Assembly: GCF_019209935.1 (NCBI RefSeq)
Contig: NZ_JAHUTN010000001.1
Span: forward strand, 310,001 to 374,000
Source of the DNA: Corynebacterium sp. TAE3-ERU16
Lineage (GTDB): Bacteria; Actinomycetota; Actinomycetes; Mycobacteriales; Mycobacteriaceae
Direction: 5' to 3'
DNA length: 64,000 nt
Below are positions 1 to 8,352 of this stretch, piece by piece; the first letter of the stretch is position 1, and every line of letters starts with the position of its first letter. The notes beneath the pieces were generated by a model. It was not told the origin of the DNA and made no database searches. It saw only the letters and a program-made list of their open reading frames with translations. Both the position numbers and the translations under genes were made by a program.

Positions 1-318
1 GTCATCAACACCGTCACCGGTGACATCACCGATGACGATCGCCGGTTGTTTTCCCCCTAAAACACCCCAGATATTCGCGGACCCTTTTCGTTGGTCTTCC
101 ACGGGCAAAACGCCATCGACCAGATGTCCAGCTTCGTGGCGGCACACCGAGGGAATCCAGGCGTTCATGAGCAGGTCGGCTGTCACGGGGAGAGCCTGCG
201 GCGTGGAACCGCTTCCCGTGGCCCCCTGCCCCGAATCAGTTTCCCCGCCGGTAGCTGAGCAACCGAAGAGCACCACTGTCGCACAGACCAGTGCCGTTCC
301 CGTTTTCCACGATCCCAT
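1..318 (-). CDS. Secreted lipoprotein, 3' end cut by window edge
   Basis: An open frame of 106 codons runs from an ATG at 318 off the left edge. It begins with a short basic and hydrophobic signal peptide ending in a lipobox-like LFGC, so the mature protein should be lipid-anchored at Cys on the outer face of the membrane. A Gly/Ser/Thr-rich linker follows. The last visible residues, GDVTGDGVDD, resemble the Asp/Gly calcium-binding loop of FG-GAP or VCBS-type repeats. An AGAGGG ribosome-binding site precedes the ATG. The function is unknown. The lipoprotein call is well supported; the repeat-domain call rests on one loop only. Confidence 0.7.
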   Translation of the reverse strand, partial: MGSWKTGTALVCATVVLFGCSATGGETDSGQGATGSGSTPQALPVTADLLMNAWIPSVCRHEAGHLVDGVLPVEDQRKGSANIWGVLGGKQPAIVIGDVTGDGVDD

Positions 319-543
319 GGACCACACCCTCTTTTCTGGTGTCCACTCCAGTCCTCCACCAATCAGAACCATACGTTCGCTCAGCGTAGAAGCACGAGAG
401 CTGCCTGGTTTGAAACTACTATGCGCTCCATCACACTCACGCTGCGCTGTAGCTCCAAACACGGCCGCGATTCGCCTCGAATGGTGGGTGGGTGAACCTT
501 CGGGCGCTCACCCACGGCCGCGCCCGCCGGACCCTGATCGCCG

Positions 544-1515
544 TCAGGGCGCCGGGACGATGAACCTCGCGGCCGCGGGCACCGCCTCGACCGTGACCGG
601 CAGGCCCGCCATGCGTTCACCGTCCGCGTACGCATCCACGCCGTGCACCCACACTTCGGCGCTCCGCACCCGGAAGCTGTGCACCTCGGGCAGTTCGACG
701 TGGGTCCCCTTGAGGATCCTCGCCATGCAGGACACGAATCGCACCCTGTTCACGGGATCGACGAGGGTCACCTCGAGGAGACCGTCCCGGTGGTTGGCGA
801 AGGGACAGACCGGGAGCCCACCGCCGTAGGTCCGGGTGTTGCCGAACGCCGCGAGCATCGCCGAACCACGCAACTCAAGGGACGATCCGTCCACCGGTCC
901 GGGCTCCCCGGGAACCGCGTGCCTGCCGTGCAGCGTCATCGAGAAGGACAGGGGGCGCAGATTGATCAGTTCGGCGGCGATCGAGAGGTTGTAGCGGGCG
1001 GAGCCGTGCGGCCAGGTCATCCGGTTCGCCCGGTCACTGACCAGGGAATCGAATCCGGCCGTCATGACGGTGCCGAACCACCTCACCGCCCCCGTCCGGT
1101 CGGTGATCCGGCCCAGGTCCGTGGTCACCGTGAAGCCCGCGGCGATGACCTCCGCCGCGGCCTCCGGGCTCGTCCTGGGCAGGTCGTGCTCGCGGGCGTG
1201 ATCGTTGCCGGTACCTGAGGGTATCACCCCGACCGGTATCTGCTTCCCGGCCGTTTCCTGGAGCACGACGTTGATCATGCCGTCGCCGCCGCAGACGACG
1301 ATCGCGTCGAAGCGCCCTGATTCGACCGCCTCCCGGGTCAGCCGTCGGGAATCCTCCGTCGTCCGCCCCTGGAAGGCCAGGACCTCGACACCCGCGTTCC
1401 GGAACGTCGCCATCGCACGTTCCGTCGAGTGCCGGGCACGACCGTGTCCGCTGTCGGGATTCGTGAGCATCGCGACGGCGCCGATGTCGACGAAGCCCAT
1501 CGGGTAGTCGGTCAT
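544..1515 (-). CDS. Diacylglycerol/lipid kinase family protein
   Basis: About 323 residues with a DAGK catalytic domain. Near the N terminus are a TNPDSGHG glycine-rich motif, the nucleotide-binding CGGDGM motif (usually GGDGT in the family) and PSGTGND further on. Members phosphorylate diacylglycerol, sphingoid bases or related lipids with ATP; the substrate cannot be told here. The frame is open to 1626, but that extension is low-complexity and Pro/Asp-rich, so the ATG at 1515 (start MTDYPMGF) is preferred. Its ribosome-binding site is weak. The Met in place of Thr in the GGDGT motif is slightly atypical. Confidence 0.8.
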   Translation of the reverse strand: MTDYPMGFVDIGAVAMLTNPDSGHGRARHSTERAMATFRNAGVEVLAFQGRTTEDSRRLTREAVESGRFDAIVVCGGDGMINVVLQETAGKQIPVGVIPSGTGNDHAREHDLPRTSPEAAAEVIAAGFTVTTDLGRITDRTGAVRWFGTVMTAGFDSLVSDRANRMTWPHGSARYNLSIAAELINLRPLSFSMTLHGRHAVPGEPGPVDGSSLELRGSAMLAAFGNTRTYGGGLPVCPFANHRDGLLEVTLVDPVNRVRFVSCMARILKGTHVELPEVHSFRVRSAEVWVHGVDAYADGERMAGLPVTVEAVPAAARFIVPAP

Positions 1516-1698
1516 GTGGTCGCTTTCGGTGGACGGATCTGGGTGAGGGGCGCCGGGCTGATTCGCGGTGCCCGGGTCATCAACGTGGATGAGCTGATCT
1601 TCCCACAGCCCGGCACGGACAATCACCTCGAGCCCGCCCCGCGCCCGCGGAGTTCCGTCGTTGCCTCCACCGGTCCGGTACGGACGCGCGGACGCCGC

Positions 1699-2358
1699 TC
1701 ACACCCGCACAGACAGCTGCGAGTAGATGCTCGCGGCCAGTCGGGTCATCTCGAAGGAGTACACGGCGACGATGAGGGTGAACAGAGCCTTGACGCTGTC
1801 GCCGAAGGTGAACAGGTCGCCACCGCGGGACCACTGGTAGCAGAGCAGGGAGACCACCAGCGTGAGGGCGTAGACCCCGATGGCGAAGACCCTGTTCCAC
1901 TCGTGGATCAGTGTGTCCTTGTCGCTCTCCGGGATCTCCCGCCAGACGCGCTCGGTGACCAGCCAGAAGTAGAAGATGAACGCCGACGGAACCGCCATGA
2001 GGTTGATGACGAGGAACATCAGCGGCAGTACCCCGGTTCCTCCACCGATGAACAGTCCCGCCGGTATAAGCCCCACGGCGAGAACGAGGATCAGGAACGG
2101 GAACAGCGTCGTCACCACCAGCGGGAACAGTGAGCGGCTGAAGTCCGAGTAGGTGATCGTCCTGATGAGCAGGTGGCGGTGCTCCTCCCGCGGGGAGACC
2201 GACGGGACCGGGTCCGGGCTCTTCGCCCGGAATCTCCGGAACATGATCACGGCGGCGATCAGCACCGCCAGTTCGATCACCGCCATGATCTCCACGGGAA
2301 AACCCTGGAGGAAATCCAGGGTCCGCTCGATGATCACCGGAACACTGTTGACTTCCAT
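1699..2358 (-). CDS. Integral membrane protein of unknown function
   Basis: 219 residues with about five hydrophobic segments: one near residues 22-40, two in the centre around FPLVVTTLFPFLILVLAVG and VLPLMFLVINLM, one around AIGVYALTLVVSLL and one near the C terminus. Charged loops lie between them. No enzymatic motif was recognised. It lies between lepA and the lipid kinase gene on the same strand, 72 bases upstream of the kinase's maximal frame, so the two may be cotranscribed. Membrane location is confident; the role is not. Confidence 0.65.
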   Translation of the reverse strand: MEVNSVPVIIERTLDFLQGFPVEIMAVIELAVLIAAVIMFRRFRAKSPDPVPSVSPREEHRHLLIRTITYSDFSRSLFPLVVTTLFPFLILVLAVGLIPAGLFIGGGTGVLPLMFLVINLMAVPSAFIFYFWLVTERVWREIPESDKDTLIHEWNRVFAIGVYALTLVVSLLCYQWSRGGDLFTFGDSVKALFTLIVAVYSFEMTRLAASIYSQLSVRV

Positions 2359-2480
2359 CTCCGTGCCAGACGCCCCCTCTTGCGTGTCTTCAGACAGGTC
2401 GGGGGAACCTTAGCACCGCCACCTGGCAACGGGCTGTGTGCCGTCTGTCGACGTTGAGAGTCGGCAGCCGCCGCGGCCGT

Positions 2481-4328
2481 CTACCCCTCGTCGGTGGAGA
2501 GTGCCGCGACGAAGGCCTCCTGCGGCACGGAGACGGAACCGATGTTCTTCATCCGCTTCTTGCCCTCCTTCTGCTTCTCCAGGAGCTTGCGCTTACGCGA
2601 GATGTCGCCGCCGTAGCACTTCGCGAGGACGTCCTTGCGCAGGGCGCGGATGTTCTCGCGGGCGATGATCTTCGACCCGATGGCCGCCTGGATCGGCACC
2701 TCGAACTGCTGGCGCGGGATGAGGTCCTTGAGCTTCACGGTCATCTTGTTGCCGTACCACTGGGCGTTGTCGCGGTGCACGATGGCGCTGAACGCGTCGA
2801 CGGGCTCGCCCTGGAGGAGGATGTCGACCTTGACCAGATCGGACTCCTGCTCACCGGCCTCCTCGTAGTTGAGGGAGGCGTAGCCGCGGGTGCGGGACTT
2901 GAGCATGTCGAAGAAGTCGAAGATGATCTCGCCGAGCGGCATGATGTAGCGGAGCTCGACGCGGTCCTCAGAGAGGTAGTCCATGCCGCCCATCTGCCCG
3001 CGCTTGGCCTGGCACAGCTCCATCGTGGTGCCGACGAACTCGGCGGGCACGATCACCGTCATCTTTACGATGGGCTCCCAGACCTCCCTCGGCTTGCCGC
3101 CGGGCCAGTCGGAGGGGTTGTGCACGGTCAACTCCTCGCCGGATTCGGTGACCACCCGGTAGCTCACCGACGGTGCGGTGGAGATGAGGTCGAGGTCGAA
3201 CTCGCGCTGCAGCCGGTCTCGGGTGATCTCCATGTGGAGCAGGCCGAGGAAGCCGCAGCGGAACCCGAAGCCCAGGGCGACGGAGGTCTCGGGCTCGTAG
3301 ATGAGGGCCGCGTCGTTGAGCTGGAGCTTGTCCAGTGCGTCCCGGAGATCCGGGTACTGCGCCTGGGAGATCGGGAAGAGGCCGGAGTACACCATCGGGC
3401 TCGGCTCGGCGTAACCCTTGAGCGGTTCCTCCGCGCCCTTGTTTGCCCAGGTGATCGTGTCACCGACCTTGGACTGGCGGACGTCCTTCACGCCGGTGAT
3501 GAGGTAGCCGACCTCGCCGGGCCCGAGCCCGACGCACTTCTTCGGGGTGGGGCTGACGATGCCGATCTCGAGGAGCTCGTGGGTGGCCCCGGTGGACATC
3601 ATCCTGATCTTCTGGCGCGGCTCGAGTGTGCCGTCGACCATGCGGATGTAGGTGACCACGCCACGGTAGGTGTCGTAGACGGAGTCGAAGATCATGGCGC
3701 GCGCGGGAGCGTCGGGGCCCTTGCTGGAACTCGGCGGAGGGACGAGCTCACAGATACGGTCGAGCAGCTCCGGCACGCCCTCTCCGGTCTTCCCGGAGAC
3801 CCGGAGCACCTCGTCCGGTTCGCAGCCGATGATGTGCCCGATCTCCTCGGCGAACTTGTCGGGGTCCGCGGCGGGAAGGTCGATCTTGTTCAGGACGGGG
3901 ATGATCTCGAGGTCGTTCTCCATGGCCAGGTACAGGTTCGCCAGGGTCTGCGCCTCGATGCCCTGGGCGGCGTCAACCAGGAGGACCGCCCCCTCGCAGG
4001 CGTCGAGGGCGCGGGAGACCTCGTAGGTGAAGTCGACGTGACCGGGGGTGTCGATGAGGTGCATGACGATCTCCTCCCCCTCGTGCGCCCCGGAGCGGGG
4101 AACCCACGGCAGTCGGACGTTCTGCGCCTTGATGGTGATGCCACGCTCACGCTCGATGTCCATGTTGTCCAGGTACTGGTCACGCATGTCCCGCGCCTCG
4201 ACCACGCCGGTCAGCCCCAGGATCCGGTCCGCGAGCGTGGACTTCCCGTGGTCGATGTGGGCGATGATGCAGAAGTTACGGATCTGCTTGGGGTCGGTGT
4301 ACGTAGCTTCGGCAAAATTTGCGGCCAT
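2481..4328 (-). CDS. lepA: Elongation factor 4 (back-translocase LepA)
   Basis: 615 residues, the usual size. The GTPase motifs are all present: P loop AHIDHGKST, switch region [17 protein letters not shown] and NKIDLP. EF-G-like domains and the LepA-specific C terminus follow, ending in a basic [17 protein letters not shown] helix. EF4 acts on stalled or mistranslocated ribosomes under stress. The ATG at 4328 is preceded by GGAAGGG. A TAGTGT hexamer near 4371 could be its -10 box. A long plus-strand frame over this gene is an antisense shadow. Confidence 0.98.
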   Translation of the reverse strand: MAANFAEATYTDPKQIRNFCIIAHIDHGKSTLADRILGLTGVVEARDMRDQYLDNMDIERERGITIKAQNVRLPWVPRSGAHEGEEIVMHLIDTPGHVDFTYEVSRALDACEGAVLLVDAAQGIEAQTLANLYLAMENDLEIIPVLNKIDLPAADPDKFAEEIGHIIGCEPDEVLRVSGKTGEGVPELLDRICELVPPPSSSKGPDAPARAMIFDSVYDTYRGVVTYIRMVDGTLEPRQKIRMMSTGATHELLEIGIVSPTPKKCVGLGPGEVGYLITGVKDVRQSKVGDTITWANKGAEEPLKGYAEPSPMVYSGLFPISQAQYPDLRDALDKLQLNDAALIYEPETSVALGFGFRCGFLGLLHMEITRDRLQREFDLDLISTAPSVSYRVVTESGEELTVHNPSDWPGGKPREVWEPIVKMTVIVPAEFVGTTMELCQAKRGQMGGMDYLSEDRVELRYIMPLGEIIFDFFDMLKSRTRGYASLNYEEAGEQESDLVKVDILLQGEPVDAFSAIVHRDNAQWYGNKMTVKLKDLIPRQQFEVPIQAAIGSKIIARENIRALRKDVLAKCYGGDISRKRKLLEKQKEGKKRMKNIGSVSVPQEAFVAALSTDEG

Positions 4329-4470
4329 GTGTGTGACGGTCCCTTCCTGGTTGGAGCTCTCCTGACACTACCCGACCGGGCAACCGCAGCCCACGCGCAT
4401 CGGATACACCGCCGTCGGGCACGGGAGGACACCCGGCCCCGATCCCCGCCCCCGACGTTCCGGCAACGAC

Positions 4471-4485
4471 TAGGATCGTGAACTG
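4471..4485 (+). promoter_or_regulatory. -10 box giving a likely leaderless start for the PemK-like gene
   Basis: TAGGAT at 4471-4476 lies eight bases before the GTG at 4485. Transcription would begin at or next to the start codon, which fits the absence of a ribosome-binding site. Leaderless mRNAs are common in Corynebacterium. No clear -35 box is visible. Confidence 0.5.
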
Positions 4486-5048
4486 TGAACGATGGCGGGC
4501 GAAGCGATGAGAGCTGGTTCCACCGTGCCGTGAGCTCCGTCCTCGGCCGGGGCGACAGTGCGCTCGATCAGGGGCTCGAGGTCATCAACGACCGCCTCGG
4601 GCTGAACCCGTCGAATCTTGCGCCGGCACACCGTAGCATCAAGTCGGCGACCACCTACGCCACGCAGCCGACCGAGTCCATGGCACGCAGCATCTACTAC
4701 GCCCCGGACATGGACGGGCAGGCCGACCCCGGTGAGGTCGTGTGGATCTGGGTGAACACCGACGGCCCCGGCTCCCCCGCGCGTGAGCGGGCGATCATCG
4801 TGATCGGCCGCTCCAGGCAGTACATGCTCGGGCTCGTGATCTCGCCGAACCCGGAACACGCCGAGGAGGACAACTGGCTCGGCATCGGTTCCGGCCCCTG
4901 GGACGAGTCGGGCAGGCAGTGCTGGGTACGCATGGACAAGGTCCTGGAGATCCCCGAGCTGGAGATCAGGCGTCAGGGTGCCGTCATCCCGCGGCACCGG
5001 TTCGAACGCATCGCCAACCGACTGCGCAGCACCTACGGTTGGGGCTGA
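4485..5048 (+). CDS. PemK/MazF-family toxin-like protein, no adjacent antitoxin
   Basis: 187 residues from a GTG. The first 65 residues are a variable extension. From about residue 66 a PemK/MazF-like barrel is recognisable: YYAPDMDGQADPGEVVWIWV, then the basic strand ARERAIIVIGR. The family cleaves single-stranded RNA. No small antitoxin gene lies on either side; the neighbours are lepA, divergent, and rpsT downstream. The long N-terminal extension and orphan state suggest a housekeeping or domesticated role rather than a classical toxin, which is inference. Confidence 0.75.
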   Translation: MNDGGRSDESWFHRAVSSVLGRGDSALDQGLEVINDRLGLNPSNLAPAHRSIKSATTYATQPTESMARSIYYAPDMDGQADPGEVVWIWVNTDGPGSPARERAIIVIGRSRQYMLGLVISPNPEHAEEDNWLGIGSGPWDESGRQCWVRMDKVLEIPELEIRRQGAVIPRHRFERIANRLRSTYGWG

Positions 5049-5061
5049 GCCCCGCCCTCGT

Positions 5062-5090
5062 TTGTCCGGGTCACCGGGTGCTGGTACTCT
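5062..5090 (+). promoter_or_regulatory. Promoter of rpsT
   Basis: TTGTCC (5062-5067) and TACTCT (5085-5090) are separated by exactly 17 bases. The predicted transcription start near 5097 gives rpsT a leader of about 160 bases, long enough to hold regulatory structure. Confidence 0.6.
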
Positions 5091-5257
5091 GTCAAGCTGT
5101 TATTCACTTTCCGGGCGTGGGTGCCGGAGCGGTCAGGACCTTGGGTCCGCTCAGGAGAACGCACCCACCGCGACCGTGATCCATCGCGATCACAGGTCTG
5201 GACGGTTCCGGCCGGTGGTTTCATCACACCCGACCACGAGTTCAAGAGGTATTTTCA

Positions 5258-5521
5258 ATGGCTAACATCAAGTCCCAGATCAAGCGCGTCCGCACCAACG
5301 AGGAGCGCCGCCAGCGCAACCAGCACGTGCGTTCCGCCGTCCGCACCGAGATCCGCAAGTTCCGCGCGCTGGTCGAGGAAGGCAACAAGGACGAGGCCAC
5401 CACGCAGCTGCGGGTCGCCTCCCGCGCCCTGGACAAGGCCGTCACCAAGGGCGTGTTCCACCGGAACAACGCCGCCAACAAGAAGTCCGCGATGGCCAAG
5501 GCACTGAACAAGATGGACTAG
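5258..5521 (+). CDS. rpsT: 30S ribosomal protein S20
   Basis: 87 residues, Lys/Arg-rich and helical, beginning [16 protein letters not shown] as in actinobacterial S20, which binds 16S rRNA early in small-subunit assembly. The ATG follows AAGAGG with good spacing. It has its own promoter and a long leader and is followed by a hairpin terminator, so it appears monocistronic. Confidence 0.98.
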   Translation: MANIKSQIKRVRTNEERRQRNQHVRSAVRTEIRKFRALVEEGNKDEATTQLRVASRALDKAVTKGVFHRNNAANKKSAMAKALNKMD

Positions 5522-5551
5522 TTCCACCCCTCCCACGCGGTGGGAGATCCA

Positions 5552-5590
5552 GAAGGCCCCTGTCCCGGTGATTCCGGTGCAGGGGTCTTC
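5552..5590 (+). terminator. Hairpin terminator of rpsT
   Basis: An 11-base arm (5552-5562) pairs with 5580-5590 with one G-U wobble and a 17-base loop. A second perfect hairpin (CTCCCAC, loop GCG, GTGGGAG) sits just before it at 5530-5546. No clear T-run follows. Confidence 0.55.
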
Positions 5591-5946
5591 CGGTATTCCG
5601 CCCCCCTAGCTGACGGGCCCCCGTTCTCCGGCGCAGGCGTCCACCGGCACCAGATTCCCCCACCTCGGGCTGTCGGTCCCGCGGCGCGGATGCCGGACGG
5701 GGATACCGTCATCGGGGGCCAGTCCCCGGAATTCGCCCTCATCCGGACGGCCCGACCAGTATTGTTGAATCGGTCCGACTCCCCGAACCGGTGGTCGAGG
5801 CACCCGGACGGTGATCTTCTTCCCGGGGATTCCCCACTCCGGTGCGCCGTCCGGGACGGGCACCGGCGCACCGCTCCGACACCCCGGATCCCGGGGTGGT
5901 CATCCCGGAGCGCAACGGCACGATCCAGCAGAAAGGCTGCACGCAC
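5591..5946. other. Intergenic stretch between rpsT and a membrane protein gene
   Basis: No convincing gene was found. Short frames here run both ways without protein-like composition. A TATTGT hexamer near 5759 is the only promoter-like sequence and has no good -35 partner. The stretch probably carries the upstream region of the gene at 5947. Confidence 0.4.
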
Positions 5947-6531
5947 ATGCCCCCGGAATACTCGTGGGACGATTCCGACACCGGTTCCGGATGGTTGCCC
6001 GATCCATCCATCGGGGACGCCCATGACCGGCCCACCCCCGTGAAACGGACGTCTCCCCGGGTGCTGTGGGTGATTGGGGTGGCCGTGGTGCTCCTGCTCA
6101 CGGTCGTGCTCGTCGGGACCGTGTCACGGATGGGTTTCAGCAGTGACGCGGGCGCTCCGGGCCAGGGAGCCTCGGGCCCCGCCCGGGCGGGGGACGGTGC
6201 CGGGGGTAGCGGGCCCGTCACCTCGACGGAGACGACGACCCTGACACCGACGAAACCGATCACCCCACCGACCGGCAGCACGGGGTGCGGGACCGCCGGC
6301 GGCTGGGCAGTCTACGCCGCGACGGAACGGACCAGCTGCCCCTTCTCCATCGCCGTGGGAGAACAACTGCGCGCCGGCCTCGATGACGCCGGGCGGGAGG
6401 ACCAGACTTCGCTGCTGGTCCACAGCCCCGTCACACGGAAGGACTACGTCGTCGTCTGCCATCCCTCCGGGGGAGAGAGCTACGACTGTGCCACGACCAC
6501 CGATGCACGGGTTATCCTCATCAGGCGATGA
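5947..6531 (+). CDS. Membrane-anchored protein with secreted Cys-containing domain
   Basis: 194 residues. The acidic cytoplasmic start MPPEYSWDDSDTGSGW is followed by one transmembrane segment at about residues 38-60 (VLWVIGVAVVLLLTVVLVG), a Gly/Ser/Thr-rich linker and an extracellular domain of about 85 residues with TSCPFSIAVGEQL, VHSPVTRKDYVVVC and YDCATTTDARVILI. This TSCPF / SPVTG / C pattern recurs in actinobacterial surface proteins of unknown role. The frame is open back to 5842, but the ATG at 5947 has an AGAAAGG site and a better N terminus. It is related to its downstream neighbour. Confidence 0.7.
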   Translation: MPPEYSWDDSDTGSGWLPDPSIGDAHDRPTPVKRTSPRVLWVIGVAVVLLLTVVLVGTVSRMGFSSDAGAPGQGASGPARAGDGAGGSGPVTSTETTTLTPTKPITPPTGSTGCGTAGGWAVYAATERTSCPFSIAVGEQLRAGLDDAGREDQTSLLVHSPVTRKDYVVVCHPSGGESYDCATTTDARVILIRR

Positions 6532-6581
6532 TTCCCGGACGACCCGATGAACCCGCACCGACATTCAGTTAAGGACCCGCC

Positions 6582-7337
6582 ATGACCGACAACCAGGACT
6601 ACCAGTGGGACTCCTCCGACGATCCCGACGACTGGGGGCCTCTCCCGCCCCCGCAATCGGCGCCGGAACCGGAGACCACGGCGTGGACCGGCCGGCCCGG
6701 TGTGCCCCCGCAGAGTGCGGGCACGCCGACCGGTCGCAGGTCCCCGACCGTTCCTGTACTCCTCGGTGTGGCTGTCCTGGCGGCGGTGACCACCGCCCTG
6801 GCCATACATCTGCTGTCCGGTCCCGGTGGTGGCACTCCCGACGGTGAGGTCGTCGCACAGGCTCAACCGGTGTCCGCCTCGCCGGCCGCCGAGGCTGCCG
6901 CGGAGAACGCGCGGCAGGAATCAGCCGCCACCTCATCCGCCCGCACCACAACATCCGCGACACCGGTGGTGCGCACCGCGGTCCCGCACCGGGACTATCC
7001 GAGCCAGTTCACCGGGAGAGGTTGGGACCTCAGGGCAGCCAGCCTGATAGCCGCGTGCGACCCCGGCGAGGACGCAGTCCTTGCCGCCCGCAACGACTCG
7101 GTGTTCGTGACGATCTGCAGGGACGGGTACGGATACACCTACCACGGTTTCGTCACCGGAACCGGTGCCCTCGACCGGCACGTGGAGGAATCCGGTTCCG
7201 ATCCGGACCTCCACCGCTATGTCGTGGACACCGGCGACGCGGAGATCACCGTCACGCCGACCAGGCTCACGGTCTACATCGGCGACAGCCTGGAGATGGA
7301 CGAGACGTTCGATGAATGGTGGGTCGACGTCAACTAG
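6582..7337 (+). CDS. Membrane-anchored protein, likely paralogue of the preceding gene
   Basis: 251 residues with the same layout as its neighbour. The acidic aromatic N terminus NQDYQWDSSDDPDDWG is followed by a Pro-rich cytoplasmic part, one transmembrane segment near residues 60-80, an Ala/Ser/Thr-rich linker and an extracellular domain with two cysteines (LIAACDPGED and VFVTICRDGYG). It ends in an acidic tail. Spacing of 50 bases suggests an operon. Function is unknown. It converges with holA. Confidence 0.7.
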   Translation: MTDNQDYQWDSSDDPDDWGPLPPPQSAPEPETTAWTGRPGVPPQSAGTPTGRRSPTVPVLLGVAVLAAVTTALAIHLLSGPGGGTPDGEVVAQAQPVSASPAAEAAAENARQESAATSSARTTTSATPVVRTAVPHRDYPSQFTGRGWDLRAASLIAACDPGEDAVLAARNDSVFVTICRDGYGYTYHGFVTGTGALDRHVEESGSDPDLHRYVVDTGDAEITVTPTRLTVYIGDSLEMDETFDEWWVDVN

Positions 7338-7355
7338 TGGCGGGACCCGGTCGGC

Positions 7356-8330
7356 TCACCCGGCCAGTTCCGCTATCCTCCGCACCGCGTGCTCGATGGC
7401 GTAGCCGTCGTCGGCGGCCTGCCCCTTCACCGCCGCGTCGAGCTCCGCGACGATGATCACGGCCTCCGACACCGCCTCACCGTTCCACGTCCGCGCCAGC
7501 CGCGCGGTCTTCTCGACCTTCCACGGCGGCATCCCCACGACCCGCGCCAGGCTGTTGGCGTCGATGCGCCCGCGGGTGGAGTAGAGCCGGGCGATGGATC
7601 CGACGGTTGTGGACAGTGCCGCGGCGAGCATCACGGGCGACAGCCCGAGCTGGAGCGCCCTGCGGGTGGAGGCGACGGCGCGCTGCACCTGCCCGGAGCA
7701 GGCGAGATCCGCGATGTCGAAACCGGAGACCTCCGCGACGCCGACGTAGTACTCGCGGACCTTCGCCTCGGTGACATCTCCCCCGGTGTCGGCGACCAGC
7801 TGGCTCACGGCGCTGGCCAGTTCCCGCAGATCCGAGCCCACGCCCTCGAGGAGCGCGCGCGTGACGTCGGAGGTCACCCGCACCCCGTGGTTCCGGAATT
7901 CCTGGTTGACGAAGGCCGGGCGTTCAGCGGGCTTGACCTTGTCCGCGCGGTGGACCTCCGCCAGTCTGGACAGTTTCGGCACCATCGCCTTCGTCCGGCC
8001 CGCCCCGGTGTGCAGGATGATGAGGTAGATTCCGGGAGCGGGGCTGCCCGCAGCGGACAGGATGAGATCCACGGCGTCCTTTCCCGCGTCCTGGGCGCCG
8101 GTGAGGATGAGGACGCGGTCCTCGCCGAACAGGGAGGGGCTCAGCAGTTCCGCCAGCTCGTTGGCATTGACGTCCCCGGCCCGCATGGTGGTGACGGGCA
8201 GTTCGGTGCCGTCGGGGAGGGATTCCCGGACCGCGGTGGTGACCGCGATGCGGGCTCGCTCGGCGAGGAACTCCTCCTCACCGAGGATCAGGTGTACGGG
8301 GCCGGGCGCAGACGGTTTCACGCGCTCCAT
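7356..8330 (-). CDS. holA: DNA polymerase III subunit delta
   Basis: 324 residues. The start MERVKPSAPGPVHLILGEEEF is the typical clamp-loader delta N terminus, so the ATG at 8330 is chosen although the frame is open to 8429. The AAA+-like fold lacks a Walker A site, as expected for delta. The subunit opens the beta clamp in the clamp-loader complex. The gene follows comEC by 22 bases on the same strand, the order also seen in mycobacteria. Confidence 0.93.
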   Translation of the reverse strand: MERVKPSAPGPVHLILGEEEFLAERARIAVTTAVRESLPDGTELPVTTMRAGDVNANELAELLSPSLFGEDRVLILTGAQDAGKDAVDLILSAAGSPAPGIYLIILHTGAGRTKAMVPKLSRLAEVHRADKVKPAERPAFVNQEFRNHGVRVTSDVTRALLEGVGSDLRELASAVSQLVADTGGDVTEAKVREYYVGVAEVSGFDIADLACSGQVQRAVASTRRALQLGLSPVMLAAALSTTVGSIARLYSTRGRIDANSLARVVGMPPWKVEKTARLARTWNGEAVSEAVIIVAELDAAVKGQAADDGYAIEHAVRRIAELAG

Positions 8331-8352
8331 CGTGCCACAGTCCGGGTGACCG

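Noticed and set aside
2436-4481. Plus-strand open frame of 681 codons
   Set aside because: Antisense shadow of lepA, rich in Leu/Asp/Gly/Val without any family-like segment.
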